Positions 9,855 to 20,330 of a stretch of 64,000 nucleotides of DNA are shown piece after piece. Numbering within the stretch: position 1 is the stretch's first letter; every line of letters starts with the position of its first letter. The DNA is from an uncultured Methanobrevibacter sp. (GTDB lineage Archaea; Methanobacteriota; Methanobacteria; Methanobacteriales; Methanobacteriaceae): NCBI RefSeq assembly GCF_902769175.1, contig NZ_CACXNW010000018.1, forward strand, positions 1-64,000, read 5' to 3'. Under the pieces are notes generated by a model that was not told the DNA's origin, did no database searches, and saw only the letters and a program-made list of their open reading frames with translations. A program made the position numbers and the translations under genes.

Positions 9855-10453
9855 TTATGAATTTGGGATTATTGGGAGTAAATTATTCTCATTAATTTCA
9901 TTTTTCTTATTTTTCTTTTTTTGAGTTTGTTTTGATTTTTTGGTTATAATAATATTATTTTTTCTTTTTTTAGAGTTTATTTTGATTATTTGAAAAAAAT
10001 ATTTATTTTTCTTTTTTGAATTTGTTTTGATATTTTTGATTAAAAAAAAACATTAATTTTTCTCTTTTTATAAAATGATTTAATCAATTTAATTAAGATA
10101 TAAACTATGGATTATGTTTATTTTATTAAAATAACTATTTTTATATGGTATTTTATAATTTAAAGGTGCAAGTGAGTATTTACATGCGAAAACATTTATA
10201 TATTGAGTCCAATAGACTTTAATTGGTGTGTTTTTCACATCAAGCAAAAAACGATAGGGAAGATAATTGATTTCATTTTTTTAATGACTATTTGTATTTT
10301 AGTTTTATTGACTATTTAGTTTAAATGACTATTTGTTATTTAGTTTTAATGACTATTTGTTATTTAGAATATTATAACAACTTAAACTTTTTTTTTCATC
10401 GTTTTTAATGATGGATTTGAAGAAAATTTTTAAACTTAAAATGAGGAAAAATG
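9855..10453. other. Intergenic region with T-rich repeats and a long leader
   Basis: No gene is seen. The first 200 bases hold T-rich imperfect repeats built around TTGATTTT. At about 10290-10370 the short unit TGACTATTTGTTATTTAG recurs three to four times with variation. A promoter-like site (10187-10202) would give the adhesin gene a leader of more than 200 bases. Confidence 0.4.
10187..10202 (+). promoter_or_regulatory. Likely archaeal promoter (BRE plus TATA)
   Basis: CGAAAA followed by CATTTATATA matches the archaeal BRE/TATA arrangement. It sits about 250 bases ahead of the broken adhesin-like gene at 10454. Confidence 0.45.
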
Positions 10454-12588
10454 ATGTTTAAAAAGATTATGATTATATCGGTTATTTTTGTTCTCTTATT
10501 CACAATTTCCACTGCTAGTGCAAGTGATGTGGATATAGATGAAGATGAATTGGATACTGTTGATATGAAATTTTATTTCAATGATTATGTTGATATTTAG
10601 CTTTCAAAAGATTTTTCTAGTTCTGATTTAGGTAGTTTGGATGATTCGAATACTGTTGTTAGTAGTGGAGATTCCATTGCTTCCAATAGTGCTTCTTCAA
10701 CTATTGATTCAGCATCAAATCGTAATAATAAAGCTGAAAGTCAAGTCACTGTACCTGTAAAAAAATCCAAAACAAAAATCAATGTTGCTAAAAATAAGAA
10801 AGGATATATGACAACCTCTAACTTTATTAAGGCTACTTTATTGGATTCTAAAGGAAAAGCTGTAAAAAACAAAAAAGTTCTCTTTACTGTTGGTAAAAAG
10901 TCTTATTCTGCTAAAACAGATAGCAAAGGTGTTGCTAAGATAAGAACTCCTTATTAAAAAGGAATTTTCAATTTAAAATTCAGATTTAGCGGTGATAAAA
11001 CTTATTCTGCATCATCTGCTAATGCTAAATTGAATATCAATAGGATGATCACTCTCTTAAAGGCTCCTAAAGTTAGCGTTTATGCTACTCGCAAAGCTTT
11101 ATTAAAAGTTAAATTGACTAATGCTTATGGTAAGGCACTTGCTAAAAAGAGAGTATACGTTAAAGTATCTGGAAAGACTTATAGAGTAACAACCAATAGA
11201 TTTGGAATAGCCAACTTAAAGTTTAAAAAAGCTGTAGGAACTTACAATTGCAGAGTTAACTTTAAAGCAAATAAAAAGTTCCATGGATCTTCTTTAGACA
11301 CAAAAGTGATTTTCAAAAAGATCCCTACTTCAATTACAGCACCTTCAGTTAACTTCAAGTCAACTGATTATGCTAATTTGAAAATCAGCTTAAAGGATAA
11401 GTTTGGCAATGCTGTTAAAAATAAATCAATAACTGTTAATGTCACTGATTTAAATAAGGTTTTTAAAGTAAAAACGATTCCAAAGGAGTTGCTAGCTTTA
11501 AGTTCAATGGAGAACCGTCCTACAAGTTAGTGCTTAAATATGCTGGTGGAATAAACTACAATCCTTCTTCAGTAAAATCTGAATTAAATATAATGCTGTT
11601 AAAGTTAAGTTTGAGAATATTGCTGGAGCTTCAAAATTGGTAGCAGAGTATGTAAATAAAACTCGTGAATTGCCTTTCACTGTTGAGTATAACAACCATG
11701 TTTTTACAATTACTCAATTTTCATATTTGGCAGCTAGAGCCTTAAAGAACATATGCAATAACAATACTGATGATGTTGTTTTAATTTCAGTTCCTGAGTA
11801 TTATTCATCATCTGGAGAGATTTTTGACACTGTATACAAAAAGGATTTCCTTCAAATAGCTGAAACTATTTTGGATTCAAGCTATAACTTTAAAAATAAG
11901 GATTATATAAATTATTCAGTTTATAAGGTGCTATTTGATATATACACATTCAATATTTGCTAAGATAGTGAATTATTATTATGGGAAGGAAGCATTGCCT
12001 ACTTATTCACTAATGAGTACTATAGATTTCATAAACCGTGCTCCTTCCAATCAATTGACTTTCTATTTAACCAGTGATTATTTGTACCCTAATACTGAAG
12101 AGAATAAAGTTCCTTGCTTTGAAATGCTAAAAAGTTTAAGGGATACATTAAATTCTATGGGTTATGATGCATATATTGTAGGTATGGGACCAAATATCCA
12201 TAATGTTGCTTATACTTATGGCTGTCAAGGAAATGATTCTTCATTGCTTTGCTGTTTCAGTGGAGTTGATGTAGGAGTTATTGAAGCTATGGCTGGTGAG
12301 CTTGGTAGAGATGTTGTTTATAACTATAAAGGAGCTCATTTCTTAGGATTATGGTATACTAAGCCATTTGGTGCTTCTTCTGATATTCGCGGATATATTC
12401 CAAGGGCACACGATGCAGATTATGGTTGGCCTTTAGATGATGCTGCAGCATATATGGAAGAACATAATATCAGTTATATTCAAGTTGGTACTGTAGAGGA
12501 CGCTTGTCAAGCATTGTTGAATGGTGATATGGGCGGTCCTAAGCTATTGCCTACAAATAATTTGATTGCTGATAAAGTGGATGCTTAA
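10454..12588 (+). pseudogene. Adhesin-like protein with Ig-like repeats and pseudomurein-binding-like repeat, multiply disrupted
   Basis: Signal peptide MFKKIMIISVIFVLLFTISTA. Then come Ser-rich sequence, three Lys-rich Ig-like repeats (pattern 'K.NVAKNKKGYM...KVLFTVGKKSYSAKTDSKGVA'), a segment resembling a pseudomurein-binding repeat (YVNKTRELPFTVEYNNHVFT) and a well-conserved-looking C-terminal domain of about 200 residues (FYLTSDYLYPNTEENKVP...GAHFLGLWYT). I do not recognise that last domain. Lesions: TAG at 10598-10600 and TAA at 10955-10957, both in frame, and frameshifts near 11475, 11590 and 11940. Each can be repaired by one base. The gene is probably dead, although each fragment still reads as clear protein, so the decay is recent. 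Confidence 0.75.
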
Positions 12589-12892
12589 TCCTTCTTCTTC
12601 CATTTTATTTTATTTTTCTATTTTCTTTTTTTATTTTATTTTATTTTTTTTCTTTTCACTATTTCTATTGGTTTTTGAATTCTCTTTTTTAATTATAGCA
12701 ACGTTTTTTCACTATTTCTATTGGTTTTTGAATTTTCATTTTTAATTATAACAATAGTTATATTTATAAACTATAAATTAAATATATAAAAAGATAAAGA
12801 TATAATTAGAAAAAATTTATTTACTAAAACACTCATTTTATGATAATTATTCTGATTATTCTTTAAAAACATTATATTTATTGAGGTATTTT
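12589..12892. repeat. T-rich spacer with a 53-base imperfect tandem repeat
   Basis: No gene is seen. The unit TTTCACTATTTCTATTGG plus about 35 more bases occurs at about 12655 and again 53 bases later. The last 120 bases are AT-only promoter-type sequence ahead of thiI. Confidence 0.5.
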
Positions 12893-14041
12893 ATGAAACC
12901 TGATTTGATTATAGCTCGTTATGGTGAAGTAGGATTAAAGAGCAATAGAGTTAGAAAAAGATTTGAAAATCGTTTAAAAAACAATATAAAAGCAACAATT
13001 GATGCAGAAGTTAAAATAAGTCAAGCAAGAATCTATATTTTTCCAAAGGATTATGATGATGCATTAGAAAAGTTAGAGAGAATATTTGGAATAGTGTCAT
13101 ATTCTCCTGCTGTTTCATCTAAAGCCACCTTTGAAGATATAGAAAGGGATGTGTCTGCATATGCTGAAAAGCTTCATGATGAAGGATTATTGGATGAAAA
13201 CACTAAATTTGCAATAAGCTGCAGAAGAGTGGGAGGCCATGAGTTTTCATCTCAAGAGATGGCTGCTTTTGCAGGTGCAGTTGTAGTTAGAAAGTACTCC
13301 TCTCCTGTTGACTTGACAAATCCTGAACTTACAATATATCTTGAAGTAAGGGATAATGATGCTTATATTTTCCATGAAAAGATTCAAGGTCCTGGTGGAT
13401 TGCCTCTTGGAACTCAAGGAAAGGTTGTAGCTCTTGTATCAAGTGGTATAGATTCTCCTGTAGCCACTTACCTTATGATGAAAAGAGGCTGTCAAGTTAT
13501 AGCATTATACTGTGATAATGATCCATACACCAGTCCAGAAGCCCTTAAGAACTTTGAAGACTTGATAGATCAGTTGAATCTTTATGCAAGCGGTGCTCCA
13601 ATCAAGAAAATAGTTGTTAAATATGGTGAGTATTTAAGCACATGCAAGGCAGATGCTCCAGACAAGATGACTTGTGTCTTATGCAAGTCTGGAATGTATA
13701 AGTTAGCTGGAAAGCTTGCTAAAAAACTTCATGCTGAAGCGGTAATTGATGGAAGCAGTTTAGGTCAAGTGGCTTCCCAAACACTTCCAAACATTCTTGC
13801 CACCCGTGAAGACTTGGATGTTCCTGTATTGTCTCCTCTTATAGGTCTTGATAAATTGGAAATCACCAGAATCGCTGAAAAGATCGGAACCTTTGAAATT
13901 TCCAAAAGGGATGATGGTGGATGTAAGGCAGTTCCAAAATATCCTGAAACAAATGTCGACTTGGAATTTGTCAAACAGGTTAAAGAAGATATAAATCAGG
14001 ATGAACAGCTTGAAAAGGCATTTAAAACAATTGAATTTTAA
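12893..14041 (+). CDS. thiI: tRNA 4-thiouridine sulfurtransferase ThiI
   Basis: 382 residues: ferredoxin-like/THUMP RNA-binding region (about 1-170), then a PP-loop ATP-pyrophosphatase domain with SSGIDSPVATYLM. It adenylates U8 of tRNA before sulfur transfer. There is no C-terminal rhodanese domain; instead a CVLC pair (MTCVLCKSGM) is present, as in methanogen ThiI enzymes where such cysteines hold an iron-sulfur centre (established for the family; inferred here). The frame could open at a TTG 12 bases earlier, but that codon overlaps the GAGGT ribosome-binding site of the ATG at 12893. Confidence 0.93.
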   Translation: MKPDLIIARYGEVGLKSNRVRKRFENRLKNNIKATIDAEVKISQARIYIFPKDYDDALEKLERIFGIVSYSPAVSSKATFEDIERDVSAYAEKLHDEGLLDENTKFAISCRRVGGHEFSSQEMAAFAGAVVVRKYSSPVDLTNPELTIYLEVRDNDAYIFHEKIQGPGGLPLGTQGKVVALVSSGIDSPVATYLMMKRGCQVIALYCDNDPYTSPEALKNFEDLIDQLNLYASGAPIKKIVVKYGEYLSTCKADAPDKMTCVLCKSGMYKLAGKLAKKLHAEAVIDGSSLGQVASQTLPNILATREDLDVPVLSPLIGLDKLEITRIAEKIGTFEISKRDDGGCKAVPKYPETNVDLEFVKQVKEDINQDEQLEKAFKTIEF

Positions 14042-14228
14042 TTTGGAATATTTTTAATAAATCATTTCATTTTATGTAATTTCATGAAATGAATTTTTTA
14101 TATTATTATAATATTTTGAGTTTTGTATTTTAATATGTGAAACTAGAATCATTATTTTGAGATTTGTATTTTAAAAAGTGAAACTCAAAATCTTTTAAGT
14201 TTTTTTAAAATAATTAATGAGTGAAAAC

Positions 14229-14822
14229 ATGAAATCTAGAATAGCAGGTATTGCTTTGATTATAGGAAGCCTTTGGTATATGATAGCTGAGACCATTTGT
14301 GCATTTTCATTTAATGACACATTAGCCAACACTTATCTCATTCATACCATTTCAGAATTGGGAATTCCGAATTTAAACTCTCCATATTTCTTCTTGATGA
14401 ATTCTGCATTTATTCTAATCGGTTTGGCTTTGCTCTTTGCCAGCTTCTATAAATTCAAGGATTATATCATTAAATATAAGATCATCTATTATATCTTTAC
14501 AGTGATTTGCACTCTTGGAGTTATAATTGTCGGTTTGGTTCATGCAGGAAATCCATTGGCATTGACTTATCATGCTGCAGGTGCCATTATGGCAATTCTT
14601 GGAGGAAATATATTGCTTGTAATCGTTTCATTGTCTATGGATAGATTTGAGGCTTATCACAAAATCACTTTAGTTTTAGGAATCATTGGACTGTTTGCAT
14701 TTGGTGTAATGTTTTTAAATATGAGCGGTATTTACATGCCTGTATTCGAAAGATTGTCAGTTTATACTTTGATAATCTGGAATTTCATGACTGGAGTTTA
14801 TTTGTTCACGGATAGGTTTTAA
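14229..14822 (+). CDS. Integral membrane protein, DUF998-like
   Basis: About 197 residues with six hydrophobic segments. The pattern 'ISELGIPNLNSPYFFLMNSAFILIG', followed by 'GLVHAGNPLALTYHAAGAIMAILGGN', is typical of the DUF998 family of six-helix membrane proteins of unknown function. An ATG 12 bases earlier (14217) is in frame, but only the ATG at 14229 has a ribosome-binding-like GAGTGA ahead of it. It stands alone between thiI and the channel gene. Confidence 0.7.
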   Translation: MKSRIAGIALIIGSLWYMIAETICAFSFNDTLANTYLIHTISELGIPNLNSPYFFLMNSAFILIGLALLFASFYKFKDYIIKYKIIYYIFTVICTLGVIIVGLVHAGNPLALTYHAAGAIMAILGGNILLVIVSLSMDRFEAYHKITLVLGIIGLFAFGVMFLNMSGIYMPVFERLSVYTLIIWNFMTGVYLFTDRF

Positions 14823-14924
14823 TTGTTTTTTCTTTATTTATTTGGGGTTTAATTACTATAAATCCCTTTTATTTATTTTATTAATTATTTTCTTAATATT
14901 TCTTAAATTTTCTTTTTATTTTAT

Positions 14925-15005
14925 TTTTTTTAGATATTCTTTTTATTTTATTTTTTTTAGATATTCTTTTTATTTTATTTCTTTTAGATATTCTTTTCAT
15001 TTTTA
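14925..15005. repeat. 28-base tandem repeat
   Basis: The unit TTTAGATATTCTTTTTATTT with a T-rich tail is repeated about three times with a period near 28 bases, just downstream of the DUF998-like gene. Confidence 0.7.
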
Positions 15006-15068
15006 TTTTTTAAATTGAATTTTTTATTATAAATTAAATTATATATTAAAAAATACAAAGAATACATT

Positions 15069-16202
15069 ATGAATACAAATAGGTTTGAAACATTTTTTGA
15101 TGCAATATTGGCGATTATCATTACTGTCTTGGCATTGAAGTTAACTCAGCCTGCCGCTCCAACATTAGATGCATTCTTATCTTTGAATGCCAGATTCATA
15201 ACTTATGCAATCTGCTATTTGGTGATCTTTATCATTTGGTATGACAACCATAATCTCTTTCAGGTTGTAGAGGAGATTGACAACAGAGTATTGGCAGTTT
15301 ATGCTCTTCAGATATTTGCAATCAGCCTTCTTCCATATTTTGCATCATGGTTGGCTTTCAATGTAGATTCCATTCCTGCTGAAACAATGTTTGGAATAGA
15401 TTTTCTCGCAATAGACATTTTATATATACTGTCCATTTACTCTGTCTATCGAGCTAATCCCTACAATTGCGGTTTGTCCAATGATAACTTTAAAAGCTTT
15501 TACAAGTACATTCCAATAGCCATCATGCTTTTAGGATTCATAATCACATATACTGGATTTCCTCAAGGAATTTATGTTTGCGTTTTGATTTCAGTAGTCA
15601 TTTGGCTTATATTCTCAAGGCTTAAAAGGCCAGATAATGGTAACACTGATAGATTTGAAGCTTTCATTGATGCAATCATTGCAATCATAATAACAATCAT
15701 TGTCCTTGACATTCCAATGGTTGCAAATGGAACTTGGGATGCCTTTTTTGATATAAAATTTGAGTTTATAGTTTATGCTATAAGTTTTCTGGTATGCTTT
15801 AACTTCTGGAATTTCAACAACAACATATTTAATATTGTAAATAAGATAAGCCATAGAGTAATTTGGACAATTGGTGTTGCATTGTTCTTCTTATCTTTAA
15901 TTCCATATTTGACTACCTTTGTCGGATTGAATCCAGATTCATTCTTCCCATCCTTTTTATATGGTTTGAATTTTATGATTATGGCTATTTTGGCTATTGG
16001 AAATGCAAGGGAATTAAAGAACTCTGATCCAGCAAATATTGCATTGCAGGTAGCTTTGTCAGACAATAAGCCATTTGTTGTAACTATAATATGTGTTATT
16101 ATTGGAATGATTATTGCTTATTTCACCTATCCATTGATTATTGTAGTTGCATGTCTAGTTTCATTGTTTTTCACATGGGCATTTACTTTTTTTAGACATT
16201 AA
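15069..16202 (+). CDS. TMEM175-type potassium channel with two tandem repeats
   Basis: 377 residues, about 12 hydrophobic segments in two homologous halves. Each half begins with the TMEM175/DUF1211 signature: NRFETFFDAILAIIITVLAL at residue 4 and DRFEAFIDAIIAIIITIIVL at residue 194 (consensus RxxxFxDAxxAI). In this family the first helix carries the pore-lining hydrophobic filter and the protein conducts potassium. Most prokaryotic members have a single six-helix unit and form tetramers; this one has the two-repeat layout of the animal lysosomal channel and would be expected to dimerise. The function is inferred from family. The stop codon lies inside a tripled 51-52-base sequence. Confidence 0.75.
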   Translation: MNTNRFETFFDAILAIIITVLALKLTQPAAPTLDAFLSLNARFITYAICYLVIFIIWYDNHNLFQVVEEIDNRVLAVYALQIFAISLLPYFASWLAFNVDSIPAETMFGIDFLAIDILYILSIYSVYRANPYNCGLSNDNFKSFYKYIPIAIMLLGFIITYTGFPQGIYVCVLISVVIWLIFSRLKRPDNGNTDRFEAFIDAIIAIIITIIVLDIPMVANGTWDAFFDIKFEFIVYAISFLVCFNFWNFNNNIFNIVNKISHRVIWTIGVALFFLSLIPYLTTFVGLNPDSFFPSFLYGLNFMIMAILAIGNARELKNSDPANIALQVALSDNKPFVVTIICVIIGMIIAYFTYPLIIVVACLVSLFFTWAFTFFRH

Positions 16203-16345
16203 TTGTCTTTTTTATTCATAATAATTCATTATTTTTCTTTTTTTTAGACATTAATTGTCTTTTTTATTCATAATAATTCATTATTTTTCTTTTTTTAGAC
16301 ATTAATTGTCTTTTTTATTCATAAAACTGAATCATTTTTCTTTTT
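16190..16345 (+). repeat. Three tandem copies of the channel gene's 3' end, each with a hairpin and T run
   Basis: AGACATTAATTGTCT (stem AGACA/TGTCT) followed by six T's occurs at 16194, 16246 and 16297 inside 51-52-base repeats. The first copy contains the stop codon of the channel gene. Each copy looks like a small terminator. Confidence 0.8.
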
Positions 16346-16485
16346 TCTTTTTTTAAAACTTTTATTGCATTCTCAAATGTCTAAGTGTAATTTTTTAAAT
16401 TTTATGTACGTTTTCAAATGTTTAAGGATAATTTTTTAAATTAATGTACATTTTCAAATGTCTAATGGAATTTTAAAATTTACGT

Positions 16486-16617
16486 TCATTTTATATAGAT
16501 CAACAAATAATCTTTTCCACCAATACTTTCAATTGCTCTTTGGTATATGCTTAATAAAGTGGCATGTGATGATTTAGATGGAAAATTTAACTGGATTAAA
16601 ACATAATTATATATACT
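16486..16617 (-). pseudogene. Possible C-terminal gene remnant
   Basis: An open stretch of 43 codons without a start codon ends in TGA at 16486-16488. The translation (…SSHATLLSIYQRAIESIGGKDYLLIYIK) has normal amino-acid composition, unlike the surrounding AT-rich sequence. The family is not recognised; it may be the tail of a deleted gene, or chance. Confidence 0.25.
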
Positions 16618-16846
16618 TTATTAATCAAAGATAATAATGTATATTAAATAACTTAAGAATTATTTGTTCTGGTTATTTAGAATATTTAGTTTGATGAATA
16701 ATTTAATTATTTTATATTAGCTATTAATTCAAGTAATTAATTATTATAACAATTGGTTATTAATGATATAATTATTTTTTAATGGTTAATTGCTATAATA
16801 GTTAATTATTATTCTTATTTTATGAATTAAAACTAAATATGTACTG

Positions 16847-16873
16847 CTATTGGCTTGTGTGATATCCCAATAG
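16847..16873 (+). promoter_or_regulatory. Inverted repeat in the fbp leader
   Basis: CTATTGG (16847-16853) and CCAATAG (16867-16873) form a perfect 7-bp inverted repeat with a 13-base gap, about 30 bases ahead of the fbp start. It could be an operator or a leader hairpin. Confidence 0.35.
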
Positions 16874-16898
16874 TAATTAATAACTGAGGTGTTTTAAG

Positions 16899-17999
<1,101 letters not shown>

Positions 18000-18079
18000 A
18001 TCATCTATCTCTTTTTCTTTTTTTTATTTATTATTTTTTAGTTTTATTATTTTAGAACAATTATTTGTGAGGGATAATC

Positions 18080-18421
18080 ATGACTTTTTGTCCAAGCTGT
18101 GGAGCTGAGAAAAAAGAAGGAAGCAAATTCTGTCATAACTGCGGTTATGATTTTGAAGCTGCTGGTGCTGGAGGAAATACAGAGTTCAATTCTAATCCAC
18201 AAGTAAACCAAAACCCTATTCCTAATGTTCAACCTGAAAAGACTTATACTATTGCTAAGGTTTTAGGTTATCTATGTGCAATTTTAATACCTTTATTTGG
18301 GATTATATTTGGTGTCTATTTATACACTCGTCCTGAAGATGATGCTAAAAAACATGGAAAGTTAATGATTGGACTTGCTTTAGTTATATGGGCTATTTCT
18401 TTCTTAGTTTTGAGCAGGTAA
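18080..18421 (+). CDS. Zinc-ribbon protein with two membrane helices
   Basis: 113 residues. An N-terminal zinc ribbon (CPSCGAEKKEGSKFCHNCG) is followed by an Asn/Pro-rich linker (about 35-58) and two hydrophobic helices (about 62-86 and 94-112) separated by a charged loop (TRPEDDAKKHGK). The ribbon resembles those at 4126-6089, but the rest is unrelated. GAGGGATAATC precedes the ATG. The role is unknown. Confidence 0.75.
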   Translation: MTFCPSCGAEKKEGSKFCHNCGYDFEAAGAGGNTEFNSNPQVNQNPIPNVQPEKTYTIAKVLGYLCAILIPLFGIIFGVYLYTRPEDDAKKHGKLMIGLALVIWAISFLVLSR

Positions 18422-18529
18422 AATTTGTTTAGTTTTTTTTCTATTCTTTAAATTTTAGTATTCTATTTTTTTAAATTTTATATTTTATTCTTTAAATTTT
18501 TATTATTCTATTTTTTTAAATTTTATATT

Positions 18530-19066
18530 TTATTCTTTGCATTTTCGTATTCTATTTTTTTTTTTTAAAAACATTGCTATTTCTCGTGTTTCATTACCAG
18601 AAAGATCTGTATTTTTCATATCACAGTAATATTTGAATCCTAATTTTTCTAAAACTCTTTTTGATTGGTGGTTTTCATATCTGCAGCATGCATGGATTTT
18701 TTTAATATTCAAATCTTCAAAAGCATGTTTTATAAGTTCTTCAGATGCTTCAGCAACTAATCCTTGACCCCAATATTCCTCTCCAATCCAATATCCTAAT
18801 TCAACTCCATCATCGCCCCAGTAGTGATTGGTCTCTGGATAGAACAATAATGCGATGCATCCTATTGCATTATCCTTGATTGTAATGGCATAAGTTTCCT
18901 TTTTGGAAAAAACAGTTTTTATAATTTTTAAGCTTTCTTCAACGCTTTTATGTGGTGGCCAACCTGCAATAAGTCCAATATTTGGGTTTTTTGCAAAATG
19001 GTATAGGCATTCTGCATCACTTTCTTTCCATGGTCTTAGGATTAGTCTTTCTGTTTTTAAAATCAT
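18530..19066 (-). CDS. GNAT-family N-acetyltransferase (RimJ/RimL type)
   Basis: 178 residues. It starts LKTERLILRPWKESDAE, the usual opening of RimJ/RimL-like acetyltransferases. It has the acetyl-CoA loop in YWIGEEYWGQGLVAEA and the closing pattern NHQSKRVLEKLGF. It should transfer an acetyl group from acetyl-CoA to a protein N-terminus or small molecule; the substrate is not predictable. It stands alone, with T-rich imperfect repeats just beyond its stop. Confidence 0.85.
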   Translation of the reverse strand: MILKTERLILRPWKESDAECLYHFAKNPNIGLIAGWPPHKSVEESLKIIKTVFSKKETYAITIKDNAIGCIALLFYPETNHYWGDDGVELGYWIGEEYWGQGLVAEASEELIKHAFEDLNIKKIHACCRYENHQSKRVLEKLGFKYYCDMKNTDLSGNETREIAMFLKKKNRIRKCKE

Positions 19067-19338
19067 GTTAAAAGTTTTATTTATTTAATTATTTAAATTT
19101 AATTTTGAAAAATAGTTGATGAATTTGAAATTTATGTAAGTTATTTGGAATTTGATTTTGATTAATGGTTGTTGAATCTTGAAATTTATGTAATTTATTT
19201 AGATTTTGATTTTGAAAAATATGTTTTTTACGTTAAAATAAGCCATAAGTGGTTAGAATAAGCTATTTGAAGTGAAAAAATTTAAAAATAGTTTAATTAA
19301 GAAAAAAAGTTAATAAAAATAAGTAAATTAAAAAGTAA

Positions 19339-19527
19339 TTAGAGAACGCCAAGTTCATCTAATTCTTCAATTACAATGTCATGAGAAATTTTAGTCATGA
19401 TTTCTCTAATCAATACATTTTTTTTACCTTTATTAGTGTAACCATTTTTTTCCAAGATATTAATTAATTGTTCTTCATTGAGATCTTCTAAAACAATTCT
19501 TAATTCAGTTACATCTATATCTGCCAT
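19339..19527 (-). CDS. Small SAP-domain-like protein
   Basis: 62 residues from the ATG at 19527; an earlier in-frame ATG at 19536 directly abuts the GGGAG ribosome-binding site and is less likely. The sequence VLEDLNEEQLINILEKNGYTNKGKKNVLIREI fits the helix-extension-helix pattern of SAP-type DNA-binding motifs. The acidic tail is short. It probably binds nucleic acid, but this rests on pattern only. Confidence 0.55.
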   Translation of the reverse strand: MADIDVTELRIVLEDLNEEQLINILEKNGYTNKGKKNVLIREIMTKISHDIVIEELDELGVL

Positions 19528-19536
19528 AATAGTCAT

Positions 19537-19897
19537 CTCCCATTTTTAATCCAAATATATTTTTGATTTTAATATTTTTTTCGTTTTGAAAATTTTATTT
19601 TAAGTAGACAATTTTTTAAAATTTAAAATTGTTCTTATTATGTTGAATAAATATTTATTAATGAAAGTATTTAAATTTTTAGTTTTTATTCTATCAAATA
19701 GTTTGTATATATAAGAATATTTTTTATCTTTCATTTCTAACTTTTTTTTTAACTTGAAATTTTAAAAATTTTTCAAAAATTAATAAGAAATATGATAAAT
19801 TTTTCATAATCACAAAAGTGTGATTATTTTTAATATTGGGTTTAATTATTCTATAGTTTACAATATAAAACTATTATTTAATCAATCGAATATTCAA
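19537..19897. other. AT-rich spacer
   Basis: No gene or repeat is evident. It should contain the promoter of the SAP-like gene near its left end and the terminator of the DUF357 gene near its right end. Confidence 0.3.
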
Positions 19898-20158
19898 TTA
19901 AATTAATCCATGAATCATTCTTAATGCATCGAGTAAACCGTGGCTATATTCAATGCAACCAAAAGCTGTTCTTGTGTCTTTTTTCTCAAGGTAATATTTT
20001 GAATCATTCCAATAATCGATTGCCCTATCAAAAACTTCCTTTTCTTCACCTTCGAATTTTATGTCTTCAACTTGTTTCAAATTTCTTTCAAGTTTTGCAA
20101 TGTCAATTGCAATTTTCTCTTCACTTTCTAAATCTTTCATTTTATTGTCCTCGAACAA
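19898..20158 (-). CDS. DUF357-family protein
   Basis: 86 residues, all helical: 'KLERNLKQV...EVFDRAIDYWNDSKYYLEKKDTRTAFGCIEYSHGLLDALR' matches the archaeal DUF357 pattern (AxxYxxDSxYYLExxDxxTAFxCIxYAHGLLDAL). The function is unknown; HEPN-like helical folds have been suggested for such proteins. It is 172 bases downstream of the CDP-alcohol phosphotransferase on the same strand. Confidence 0.8.
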   Translation of the reverse strand: MFEDNKMKDLESEEKIAIDIAKLERNLKQVEDIKFEGEEKEVFDRAIDYWNDSKYYLEKKDTRTAFGCIEYSHGLLDALRMIHGLI

Positions 20159-20330
20159 TTTTTAGTTTCTTATCTTAAATTGTTATGATCTTTTTATTCT
20201 TCTTGATTTTTGATTTCATTTTTTATATTTTTTTAATATTTTAAATTTTTAATATTATAAATTTTCAATATTCTAAACTTTTAATATTTTAGTAATTTTT
20301 TAATGTTTGCTGATGGGCTAAAAATTAAGT

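Larger units (their letters stand above)
16346..16898. other. Long intergenic region upstream of the fbp gene
   Basis: It holds three imperfect copies of a roughly 40-base unit (TTTTCAAATGTCTAA plus an AATTTTTTAAATT tract) at about 16368-16480, then a possible gene remnant (16486-16617, minus), then about 280 bases of AT-rich sequence with an inverted repeat before fbp. Confidence 0.4.
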
